NCBI RefSeq assembly: GCF_907165205.1
Contig: NC_058193.1
Location: forward strand, 27,851,521 to 27,915,520
Reading direction: 5' to 3'
DNA length: 64,000 nucleotides
Origin: Coccinella septempunctata
Taxonomy: Eukaryota; Arthropoda; Insecta; Coleoptera; Coccinellidae
Part shown: one piece after another, positions 21,935-32,660 of the stretch
Position numbering within the stretch: the first letter of the stretch is position 1
How the letters are laid out: each line of letters opens with the position of its first letter
Translations under genes and position numbers: made by a program
The notes under the pieces: generated by a model
What the model saw: the letters and a program-made list of their open reading frames with translations, nothing else
Databases searched by the model: none
What the model was told of the DNA's origin: nothing

Positions 21935-23332
21935 TTTGCCTTTCCACAGCCTTGAAAATTATTTACTTTTTTGGAGTTTGGGCTCAAAGTGACATTTGTC
22001 TGAGGCAGGTAGTGTCAAATCCCAAACAGAGGAAAAAACATTTGTGATCTAAAACAAACAGGATATTAAATTAATGAAGAATATAAACAAATGTTGAAGT
22101 TCACAATAAAAAAATCTCATTGGAGATATCTAAGTACAAAAATTTTTGATTTAGTTTAGACTTTGGGTGTTATCGAAAAAATGCAAGAAGAATTTGCCAC
22201 ATTTTAAATAATAGTAGTAACATACAATGACACAACAAACTAGATGATTCAAGACAAGGTAAGACTGTGTGCCTGGGAAAAGACACTAGTACTCTTTCCT
22301 CAGCAGAGGTAACAAAGATAAGTACACAACATTTTTCGAACACTGATTATAATATAATCGAATTTTGATCAGCTGTGTTGGGCATTAATATTTCGATAAC
22401 TGAATCGAAGTAATCGTTCAATCTTCCTGACATAAAAATGTTTATTGCATTATAATTCGAGCACGTTTCGGTCTTCAACCAAGAATCGTATCGTTAATGC
22501 CGTATTAGAGGTCCTTAATTATGTGCGTATACCACATGCAAGAAATCATTATCGTGATAGCGTAACCTTGTTCATAACCTATCCGAGTTGATATAAGAAA
22601 CTAGGTGAGTTGAGGTGAAAGTAGCTAGAGCCTAGTTAATTAAATCAAAATTATCGAACTCTAGAAAAACAAGTCATTTCGTTATTAGAAGCGTTGAATG
22701 AGAAAGAGATTCAACAAATTGAAAACAGCAAAAAAACAGTCGCGTTTAGAAATCATCGAGTTAGAAGAAAGCCGCTGTAATTGCGGCAATTTCAACACAT
22801 AAGAGGCTTGTTCTGGTCAGGTAGACCGAAGAATGATAAGCAATATGCAGTGAAAATGGAAAACAATATGACTCAGATAAATCATATTTGGATTTAAAGG
22901 ATTTCTTATTATCACCCATGCCTTACCATATGGCATTTTAACTGCAAATATACCTATATTATAATGATAGGATTTCTAATACTCTCAATTTTGAATGGCA
23001 ATATACAAGGGGCACCATTTCGAAATTAAAAGTGAGGGGTAGCTACCATTTGACTGTCAAATAATATAAATTTTCTATCAGACCTTCAGAAGGTACTGTA
23101 AAGCCATTCAAAGCGGTTTTTAATCTTTTTAATTATCTTCCCAAATATAATCAAGAAATTACCTGTGTACAATAACTTGGACCTCCCTCAGAAAAATACA
23201 TATAGTATTGAATTTCAAAGATCCGGAATATCTCGAATTCATTTTACATCAGAATTTTAGAATGCATTCACCTCCACTCTTAGCAAAAGTTCAATGCGAC
23301 AAATAATCACCCTTCTATGTTCTGCTTGGAAA
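21935..23332. other. No recognised gene
   Basis: AT-rich single-copy DNA; 22380-22560 has somewhat more motif-like composition. CAAGGGGCACC near 23008 resembles a hAT end, but no partner end was found. Confidence 0.3.
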
Positions 23333-23633
23333 TCAAAGTATCAATATTTATACAGGGTGTCTTAAACTCGATGGCCAATGAGGGTATCTCGACAACTAGA
23401 AGAGTGAAAACCATAGCCTTCCTATATCTTACATCTTTCGTCTCTCGAGTAATTAGCAAAAATTGTGATTTTTTGACTATTTCGAAAAGACCTCATGACT
23501 TCTTTGTCTTTGAAGTTACAGACCAGATGCTTGAACCTTCTTCAGGCACTTTTTCACGTAGAATCCATCAGCATTCTGAAAAAATCTTCCTTTTTTAGAA
23601 TACAAAGTAGAGTTGTGTTTTCATAATGCTTAC
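23333..23633 (+). mobile_element. TACAGGGTG-type fragment cut by the Tc1 element
   Basis: Starts TACAGGGTGTCTTAAACTCG and continues about 300 bp to the TA where the Tc1 element has inserted. No right end was identified beyond 25022. No second copy in the window. Confidence 0.5.
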
Positions 23634-23635
23634 TA

Positions 23636-25020
23636 CACTGCGCAAAAAAATTAACGCACCGAATCTTATGTGAAAGAAGAGAAATGAACAATTTTCAAAA
23701 TACTGAAATGCTGATAAGTGATTTAATACTTGGTATTTCCACCCTTTGCGTTAATTACAGCTCGGCAACGACGGTTCATACTCAAAATGAGTGATCTTAA
23801 AATGTTCTGATCGAATCCTTCCCAGATTTCTCCGAGTTGGATTCCTAAGTCATTAAGAGTAGCTGGATGATTTTCTGAAGTTCACAGCCTTCTATTGAGG
23901 TTGTCCCAAACCTGCTCAATCGGATTGAGATCTGGACTTCTTGAAGGCCATTCCATTCGAGTGACTTCAACCTCTTCAAGGTACTTCTGAATGATGCGCG
24001 CACGATGGGGTCTGGCATTATCGCCCATAAAAATGAAATTTTCACCAATGTATGGGGCAAATGGCACTACATGCTCTTCAAGAATGTTCCTTATATACTT
24101 ATCAGCATTCATAGCTCCATTATCAACGACAACTAGGTCTGTGCGAGCAGTCAAAGATATTCCACCCCATACCATAATCGATCCTCCCCCGAAACCAGTA
24201 GTATTCATGAAATTGCACTGAGCATATCTTTTAAGTGGACGTCTGTATACAAGGAAACGTCGATCACAATGGTAGAGGTAGAATCTAGACTCATCTGTGA
24301 AGAGAACTCTTTCCCAATCGGCATCTTCCCAATGGATATGCTCTCTCGCAAAATCCAAACGCGCCCTTCGATGGGCTGGGGAAAGAGCTGGGCCTCTTGC
24401 CGCGACACGAGGCCTTAAATCATATTCTCTGAGGCGATTTCTTATTGTCTGAGTGCTAATTTGCACCTCATGAGTTTGCTCAAGCTGAATTTGAAGCAAA
24501 CCGTTGTCTCAACGAAGAAACTCTCAAGTAACGTTCTTGAATGGCAGTTGTTACCCGTGGTCTACCCTGTCCTGGTCTTCGGACATTCATACCTGTCTCC
24601 CTGAATCGCGGCAACATTCTGGACACACTTGTATGGGGAACTCCAAACCTTTCTGCAATTCTTGTGTATGTCCACCCTTCTTCTCGCAAAACTACCGCTT
24701 GGGCACATTCCTCTTGGGTCAAATTGCGTGTTTCGCGTTGCATAGCGATCGAGTGTAGAAAATCAAACGAAAGAAAAACTATTGATCACTAGAATTGATC
24801 GAGAACAACTGATTGTAGAATGTAGCCAATACATTCAAAATCTGATAATATCATCTTTTTTTATTCCTGCTGGGAAAAAACATCTGTATTGAAGAAAACC
24901 GTTGAAAGTGGATAACATATGCATGCATAATTCTGATAAAAATAATTATCATTGAGAACACCTTCAGTTGTAGAATAAATTTGAGATTTCCATAATGTCC
25001 GTTAATTTTTTTGCGCAGTG
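23636..25020 (-). mobile_element. Tc1-type transposon, nearly complete
   Basis: The 1385-bp element has perfect 21-bp terminal inverted repeats, starting CACTGCGCAAAAAAATTAAC on each side. It is flanked by TA at 23634-23635 and 25021-25022. One transposase gene fills the minus strand. Its gene carries a single frame change and a single internal stop (next entry), so the copy is young but dead as it stands. The ends look intact and could still be moved by an active relative. Confidence 0.95.
23714..24743 (-). pseudogene. Tc1-family transposase (DD34E), two lesions
   Basis: Tc1 transposase excises and inserts its element at TA. ATG at 24743 opens MQRETRNLTQEECAQAVVLR, then the helix-turn-helix (TRIAERFGVPHTSVSRML) and the GQGRPRVTT linker. 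The frame shifts near 24495. The second frame holds FTDESRF (first D), VWGGIS, FMGDNARPHRA (second D) and SPDLNPIEQVWD (E). Exactly 34 residues separate the second D and the E. A TGA after NLNRRL at 23882 stands where CGA would be expected (a CpG transition), and the frame then stays open for about 55 codons to TAA near 23714. Total length fits the usual 340 residues. Confidence 0.95.
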
Positions 25021-25457
25021 TATTATCGAATTGAATTTGTGAATTCTGAACTGAACTGACTGCTGATAATAATAGATATTTCCACGTTCTCAGAGCTCTT
25101 AGAATAAAATTTGGACCACTCTAAGGTTATTAGCCACATAGTCCTTTCAAGTTTTCTTCCAGCCCAACATTCGAGAACATTTCGTCTAACTGTGCAACAT
25201 GAATAACATGTTATCATTGTTTTCGATATTTTCACATACACGAAGAACTTATTCCCATCCCATGGAATAATGGCTTCGCCCATTAAAACGAATACTACAT
25301 GGTGGGCAAAGAACCGTTATGAAGGCCCTCGTCAGCCCATTAGTCGTTCAAACAAAATGAGAAAACATCATTTGTTACTTATACGTACATAGCGACCGCA
25401 GAAAGAGTTGAATCATATCATCCGACCCATCTGTTAGTTTTGGATATTAACGAGAAA
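25021..25457. other. No recognised gene
   Basis: Sequence right of the Tc1 insertion; an 86-codon minus frame (25023-25283) shows no domain. Confidence 0.35.
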
Positions 25458-25856
25458 TTAGATAGATGAAAGATGTTCACCGATAGCAGTAACGCGATGG
25501 GCTAAGGTGCTTCTTAGATAAACAAATTCGTTTTGATGTGACACCGATTTCAAGATAAGCGCTTCGGATTTAAAACGAGGTGAAGGTGATTTTTTTTTAG
25601 AACTTTCTTCGAGGACAGGTTTCACTATCGTAATCGGAAGCGATTGAAGGAAGTTGAAATTAAATCGAACATGTGTTCGATACCGGTGTATCCTGAAGAT
25701 TGGATTGGGGTTGAAAACTGATACTGGGAAGGGGAGTTTAAATACTTGGTGTTCAGAAGGGCTTCTTCCGGATGGCTCTCTGATTTCTAACATTAGGTCA
25801 TGCCAATCTTTGGCTTCAAAAGGGTTTGAAATTTGTGAAGCCTTACGTCTTGACAT
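25458..25856 (-). CDS. Unrecognised open frame, 132 codons
   Basis: The frame begins with a true ATG, MSRRKASQISNPFEAKDWHD, and goes on LMLEIREPSGRSPSEHQ. A possible donor (CAA|GTATTTAAAC) follows that glutamine, so only the first 37 codons may be exon. The opening MSRRK resembles the NuRD-binding start MSRRKQ of several zinc-finger repressors, but the rest does not match them and no zinc finger follows. Later residues are basic and proline-rich without a domain. It might be a first coding exon, a small lineage-specific protein, or chance. Directly upstream of the ATG stands the 37-bp hairpin at 25862-25898. Confidence 0.35.
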   Translation of the reverse strand: MSRRKASQISNPFEAKDWHDLMLEIREPSGRSPSEHQVFKLPFPVSVFNPNPIFRIHRYRTHVRFNFNFLQSLPITIVKPVLEESSKKKSPSPRFKSEALILKSVSHQNEFVYLRSTLAHRVTAIGEHLSSI

Positions 25857-25861
25857 GTGAC

Positions 25862-25898
25862 CATTGTATAAAGACTGCTAGGTAGTCTTTATACAATG
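25862..25898. repeat. Perfect 15-bp hairpin between 11-bp direct repeats
   Basis: Arms CATTGTATAAAGACT and AGTCTTTATACAATG pair perfectly around GCTAGGT. ATGTGACCATT occurs at 25855-25865 and again at 25899-25909, overlapping the left arm by a few bases. The layout is that of a very short palindromic insertion with target duplication. Confidence 0.85.
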
Positions 25899-25909
25899 AT
25901 GTGACCATT

Positions 25910-27559
25910 TCTCGACCATTCCGTTCATTGAATAAAGGGTAGAGATAAAAGGGAGGAATTCTCTTTGTCGCTGAGGTGGCACGACTGTTCTCTTTAGGGT
26001 CATTCATTCTTAACCTCACCCAAAATTAAACTGAAAACTACTCGAGATATTTACATGAAATTCATACTCAGAGCCTAATCCGGGATGACGAAAAAACCCA
26101 AAATATTTTCATGCTTCCGTCACTTATACAGGGTGAGTCTCTGACTCACTCAATTTGTCCCTAATAACTTCGGACAAAAGTACCATAATATATTTTTATT
26201 TTGGGTATTATTCAACGTAAGAAGATTCAAAAATTTCTAGACGTGTTACTGAAGCCATGTGTGTATTGATTTTACTTCTTCGGGCCATTCACAAAAATAT
26301 GCCAAATTTGTATTCGGGCATTCATCAGATAGATGGTTTACGATTTGGCAACGGCGCCTACTAGAAAATAAAAAGAACAATGGCTTGTTTATAAAATAAC
26401 AGCTATTGATTTACAGCCATCATAAGACGCCAACTCACTGGCGAGCCTCAACAGCAACCGGCCATAAAAATCTCATAAAATTTTAAGACTTTTCCCGTTC
26501 GTCGCAGACTTCATAGACAGCCATCTTTGTCTATCTCTTCAAGGTAGTTTATTTGTTGTCCTTTATTATCAACGCATATTTCAGTCGATGTCGCCAACTT
26601 GTGCAATAGAAAGGAAACGCTTTAAATTTTAAATACCCATTTTTATTTTTCATTTTTAAGTACTTGAAATAATTTTTTTTTGGGAAACTGTTGAAATGTT
26701 TACATCAAAATGTGACGTTTCAAAGATATTTCATAAGAAATACATAATTTTCGTCAGAATTAGTATTCCCTATTGATCTTATCAAGATATAAGTAAACGA
26801 TGGCTGAAACTCTATTCTATCTACCATTGCTCAAAACCAAGTTGAATAAAATTTCCGTATTGAACTCTCTATTGGAGAGTTCAAATTTACGTTCCTCCTA
26901 TTGAAATACTAAGGTGTCTTCTCTGCCTCATAAAATCTTTACAGTCACATTCAAGTGTTAATGATGGATGTTACAGGTTACAGGTATTTCCTTTGTGAAA
27001 TACTACAAATGATATGGGTTTTTATGATAGAAAATTGCAACAATATAACAAACAACTCCAAATGTGAGCCAGGAAGGTTACTAACCGCATATACATACAT
27101 TCTTATCGTTTAGCATACGTTTCAACTTGCGTTTTCTACTCTTATCGAATGTTTCGACTATTCACGTTCAAGGCTGAAGTAATAAGCGAATTTATTACTG
27201 ATAGCGCTCTATACTATTCGTGCAATTATCGACGGCTTGGAGAAATATCAATAGGAGTACTTGAACCATTACCTTCGCCTCCAAATCGGCCAAGTATACC
27301 TAATTGCAAGGGTGTGGTACCTGCCTCTTTGCTGAAGTTGTGGACTGTAATTAAATTGTTAGTTCTCTGCACTGAACTTTAACACTAACACTAGTACGGG
27401 AGAATTGTATTTTTAGAGGCTCCACAATGACCTTTTGCATTTCAATGAATGGCAATTAAAAATAAGAGAATTGAAATTTTCGGAGAAATAATACTATTTG
27501 ATTCATTTTATTTTTGTAAGTTTAAGATTTAGTTGAATACTAATGGGATTTGAAAACTA
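25910..27559. other. No recognised gene
   Basis: Contains a family B-type end at 26126-26150 (TATACAGGGTGAGTCTCTGAC) without its partner, and a single-copy segment at about 26380-26600 with CAACTCACTGGCGAGCC and GGCCATAAAAATCTCATAAA that might be regulatory. A 10-bp hairpin (TTGAACTCTC/GAGAGTTCAA, 26860-26884) lies in between. Confidence 0.35.
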
Positions 27560-27924
27560 ACGTCCAGTTTCATAATCAAATTTAAAGTCACTTTAAGCAA
27601 AGCTTCCTTTACTGTAATTTTTACGGTTTCATAATCAAACCTAAAGTCGCTTTAATTCTAAAGCTTCCTTTAACCCTACTAAAAATGACACTAACGTCCG
27701 GTTTCATAATCAAATTTAAAGTCACTTTAAGCTTAAAGCTTCCTTTATTGTCATTTTTAGTAGGGTTAAAGGAGGCTTTAAAATTAAAGGTTTGATTATG
27801 AAACCGGCCCTAAAGGAAGCTTTAAGCTTAAAGTGACTTTGAATTTGATTATGCAACTGGACGTTTTAGTAGGGTTAAAGGAAGCATTTAAATTAAAGGG
27901 ACTTTAGGTTTGATTATGAAACCG
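27560..27924. repeat. Interleaved palindromic MITEs (GGTTTCATAATCAAA family)
   Basis: Six related units alternate in direction. Three inverted pairs can be made: about 27560-27612 with 27808-27864 (outer bases ACGTCCAG/CTGGACGT), 27623-27682 with 27866-27924 (nearly identical, ending CCTTTAACCCTACTAAAA), and the compact palindrome 27698-27807 (CCGG at both ends). The order left1-left2-palindrome-right1-right2 is interleaved rather than simply nested. Non-coding. Confidence 0.85.
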
Positions 27925-28083
27925 GCCGTTATGTTTTAAATTTAAAGTGACGTTTATAGACCATCATTTGATGGTAATTTATTTTCAATTTTATGAATGT
28001 CAGACTTCAACTGCAAAAAACCTTCCTTTCCGAAATATTGAAAATAATAACCCAAAATGATGCAAATAGCTTAATACATCCTA

Positions 28084-28721
28084 TACAGGGTGAGTCTTCA
28101 ACAGTAGATTCTTGAGATCGAAAGAAATCCTTTTTCCTTCACCAATTTTTCCGAATTGTCTAGGTTTAAAAGATACAGTCTGTTGAAAAACCATAAAAAA
28201 ATTATTTTTAGTTCTATCTACAAAAGGTTTTGTCGAATGGAATGAATTTCGGACTATAGTTTTTCATTTATTTGATGAATTTTTTCGAACACAAGATTTT
28301 TTCTAGTTTTCTTATTGTGACCATGACGTACCATAAAACTACCAAAAATTCAAAGAACCCAACTCTTGAAACTAAGTTGGACGCTATCTAATGAAGATTT
28401 GAAAATTTCATAAAATAAAAGCGCCGTTTTCGAGTAATTTGATGTTAACAATTGAAAGAATCTGTAGAAATTGAAAAATTGCTTCCTTTGACTGAATTCA
28501 ACTCTGTTTAAAAGATCAATAGATGTGTAGTGTCACAGATTCAGCTAGTTGAAGAAGCTGAAGATAATTTTGATTTTCCAGGGGTGGCACAGGTCATTAT
28601 AATAATTTAAAATGGCCATATCTTTTTATCAGGGCCGAATAGGCCCTGGGAGAAAAGTTATTCTTTTGACCTCAAATATCCACTTCTAAAATAAAAGTAC
28701 GAGTCAAAGACTCGCCCTGTA
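28084..28721. mobile_element. Family B MITE, complete copy
   Basis: Ends TACAGGGTGAGTCTTC and AAAGACTCGCCCTGTA are flanked by TA. Inverted similarity continues inwards: TTCTTGAGATCGAAAG on the left and CTTTTGACCTCAAATATC on the right. The inside has no open frame. 638 bp; other copies at 44774, 46363 and 51208, and a fragment at 19010. Confidence 0.9.
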
Positions 28722-31461
28722 TATTCTGGAGTTTCATTTCAATTAAATTGCTTATTTGCAAGAAATGGAATATCTACCGTGTCAAATAAAATTGACCATA
28801 ATAAACCTGAATATTTAAAATACAATATTCATCTGAAAGTCTTTTCTATATGCAACTTCCAAGTACAAAACAACACAACTTATTAGAAAAGCAAAGGTTC
28901 AACAGGGGCAGCAGATATTTATGTCTGGATTACGACTGATTAATCATACGAACACATGGCTCAAAACAGATGTATTATTTTCATGTCATTGGCCTGAAAT
29001 AGAAATAATAACGAGGAAAAAAAATTAATGATTTCTGGTACCTACTAGATTTAAAAATGGAAATTGGATCTAATTAAAAGGAGAAAATATTTATTCACGT
29101 TTCTCTTTGTAATTCGAAAACAACTCATAAGATTTTCATAATCATTCGGAAATTCTCGTAAAAAACTCTCACCACTTCGAGAAAGAAGTATCGCAATCAC
29201 TCTGTATATACTTGCAAGACTACTATTATAACTACTATTATTATGTTTTTTAAGAATTTACTATTAGATATTCATCAAATTACTTGACTACATCCGTCAT
29301 AAAGCAAGATTTCCAAGAATTACTCACTCATACCACAGCCCTCTTAAGTTTAAGAGGGCTGTGCTCATACATATAAGATTTCTTAGAAAATGAATTACAT
29401 GTTATTCTTCAATATTCGCTCATCAAGTGCAAAAGATAATGTCAATGTATATTGAATAGTTTGGAATGGAAAATGCACATATAATGCATTTTATGAATTA
29501 TATTTTTTATACAAAAAAACTTGTTATGCGATGGGTGTGGATTCAATACCATAAATGATAAAAAATAGAAAAACCTACCTGTAGACCTCTGGAGTTTCCT
29601 CAGTAATTGTTTATGTTGATATCTATAACAAAAACAGAAATCATGAGCATGTTCAGAATTATTCAACATTCATTTTCACAAAATTATATTTATATTCGCC
29701 CTAATTCACATACCCTAATGATTATTTGAATATTTAACGAAAATAATATGAATTATTATATGCTCTCCTTCCTATAATTTAATCTGTAATATTCTTATTC
29801 AACAATATCTACAAATCGAACAGAGTAGGTCATTACATGTCGCATGAAAGCGACAAATCATCCTCTAAGTGAAACTTTTATTTCACACGAATGAATGCTC
29901 TATCCTGTTATGTACTTTCAGAACAATAAAAATAAAACTAAGAGAAAATAGAGAAAATGCTGGTCGCTTCAGGATATTTGCCTTTTTATCGGTAATTTTT
30001 TTTAGGTCACTGTTCTTCTAAGAATAGGAGACAGTATGAAATTGTTCATCTGAACCTCGATCTGAACTGATGATAAGAAATCTTGTTCTACAAATTATTA
30101 AAGTGGATAAGGATAAGACAATATAGGATGGCATGATCCTAGTTATTGATGCACTACCTCAATGTTATCTAATAACATTATAATAATTTGAATTGAATAT
30201 TGTTTTTAAAATGTTTTCATCTTTAGGCAGAATGAATAGCTCAGATATTATAGGTGTCTTTGGAATTTACCAATCTATATGACTGAATCAGTGTGTGTGG
30301 TGTGGTAGAAAAATCTATGTTGAAAAGTAAGATGACGTTGCAGTTTTCACTAAATTTCATCGATTCTCCTCAGTTATCACAAAATGCAGACTGTTTCCAG
30401 GACCTTATGATTTTCCAAATATGATCGATTTCAAAGCGTCATTTTTGGACGGTATTAGGAACAATAATTGTCAATATTCTGCAGGAATATCACTTCCTAG
30501 AGTTATGTTTGTCCCCTAATAACAGCGCAGTTCTCCATTGCTTTCACATAATAAGAACTATGACCTACACCTGTGACCTATACCCTTTCTTGGGAAAAAG
30601 ATTTCCTTTCCTTGAAGATGTATATGTTTACATATACCCAATCAGCAATTATTCAATATACACACGCAAAGCTGACAACCGTGACGAGAAACGACTTGAA
30701 TGAACACAAGAAGAAGACAGAATGGCCAGGTAATGTCTATTTATAGAAACGCTATATTAATTTTGCAAGGCCTACGGGGCTCAAGAACAGGTACCTACGT
30801 TGGACGTATCTATTGTAGTGATAGTACCTTTTGGATTACTATATCCGGTTAATGTGCCGGCACCCAAGGTCGTTTTTATTATACCATAAATGGTCAATTT
30901 TGTTACTCGAAGGAGATCGAGCCATAACAGAAAAAGTGGTATAAAAATAATGGATATACTGTTTGTATTTCCATCAGTATATTTCCACAAGACAACGCAG
31001 TTATTCAGAATATGGTTGATTCCAACAAATTTTATTACCAAAACCGAAAAAAATCGACCTTTTCCTTTATAAACAAAAATTCATGAAGAATTGGACAATC
31101 TGAGCAAAATATGGTCCCTCGTTTTGGACAAGCTCCTAATTCCTTCTAACAAATCCAGCAAATTTCGAAGGGTTAAGTACAGGTAGAGAAAAAAAGCAGG
31201 CCAATCTTATAGTTGCACATCTGGTCTAGAGTTTTGAGTTTTGTAGAATAGAAAAAAAAAGCCCTAAACTGTATATTTTGAGGGGTTGTCAAATAACCTC
31301 GCAAATAACTCATTCAAGTAATTCGTTGATATTTAAGGCGATTCAGATCGAATGGATGCTTGATACACTACGAAAAATATGTACAGGATGTGCCAAATTA
31401 AGTCAGCACCATTGCCAACTCCGTTATTATTGGTGCTACGAATTCGGTTGAATGGGCAAAC
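28722..31461. other. No recognised gene; one perfect hairpin
   Basis: Long AT-rich single-copy stretch apart from the hairpin at 29334-29363. Frames at 29442-29669 (minus) and 30509-30703 (plus) have no recognisable domain. A TACAGGATGTGCC end lies at 31382. Confidence 0.4.
29334..29363. repeat. Perfect 14-bp hairpin between 7-bp direct repeats
   Basis: CACAGCCCTCTTAA and its exact complement TTAAGAGGGCTGTG are separated by only GT. CTCATAC stands directly on both sides (29327-29333 and 29364-29370). Same architecture as 25862-25898 but different sequence. Confidence 0.9.
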
Positions 31462-32660
31462 TATACTCCATTCACTTTTATTTTAGCACTCGGTTGGCCA
31501 TGGAAATTTGACACATTTCACTCTGTATAGTACGAAAATGTGGGGTTATGACGCTTGTCAAAACTTTTTTGGGTTTTAAATCAACGCTTTGTTGTCCGTT
31601 CTACGTAAAAGTTTCTGTTATTACGTATTTTATCACAATGTCGAATCTTTTCGGAAAATATGTGACGAACATAAGTTTATACAAGTTCATACAAAATGAA
31701 TAAAGGCATACCAAATCCAGTTATTAGCATGTAAAATACAAGAGATCAGTATAATATGCACTAGCTTGAGGAGAGTTAATGTTCGTTATCTTCTTTGGCT
31801 AAAGTTTGAATACGTTACATCAGTTGTAGATTTCAGAAATATTAACCCGAAGATGAAATGCATATGATGCAGTGGTTGGGAATGGGTATCTCCCGAAGGA
31901 ATTAACAGATAATTACAAGAATGTTAAATTCTTCAACAAAAATCATCTTGCATCGATGTAAAGGAATCAAAGGAAGGTTCAAGTCAAGATGAACTTCACC
32001 TACGAACAAAATTTCACATGAATAAACAATTAACAGGACAGCTGGCGCGTATTATTGTGACTGTTCATCTTAATACATTGATATAATAATAATAATTAGG
32101 TATTTATTTGTACCTTAAGACATTTAGAATGTATAGGGCAAATATAGGTCAAATGAAAAATAGAAAAATCAATTTTCGGGAACTTATTCTACGATGACAT
32201 TCATCGAAAATCCTGTAGTAAACTTTTCGCATTAATTCACTCAAATATAAAATTCTCAAATGCCACCACTTTTTTGGGTCTCCCAATAGAAGGAAATTCT
32301 TTGTTATTCTCTTCATTCAAAATCTTTCTGATTGAGGAAATATTCAGCTGAAATATAAGTCGTTTAGATTCAGATGAAACATTATATAAATTCCCGTATG
32401 TTCGCTACCGTCTGACGTATTGTGGATTTTAGAATATCAGGGTATAACTATTTGAAAGAGCGGACCTGGATTCTAAATAGCACTCCTGGAACCCTATCTC
32501 TTTTTTCAATCACTTTCGGCATTTTCGTAATAAAAATTGATATCAGTTGTGGCATCAACGACATTTCATGAGTGCCAACCTTACACCCTTCTAGTTACAA
32601 AACTTGAGAAAATTATTTCATGGCCAACCGACTGCTACAATAAATGTGAATAGAGTATAG
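31462..32660. mobile_element. Family D MITE, complete copy
   Basis: Left end TATACTCCATTCAC... and the complement of the right end TATACTCTATTCAC... share about 45 bp that include CGGTTGGCCATG. The 1.2-kb inside has no long frame. Other copies lie at 9102-10345 (same direction) and 63474-64000 (opposite). This copy shows the empty site of the family E insertion. Confidence 0.85.

Noticed and set aside
21758..21955. 65-codon frame
   Set aside because: It is the right arm of the foldback element, mirrored in the left arm and in the copy at 7921-8430.
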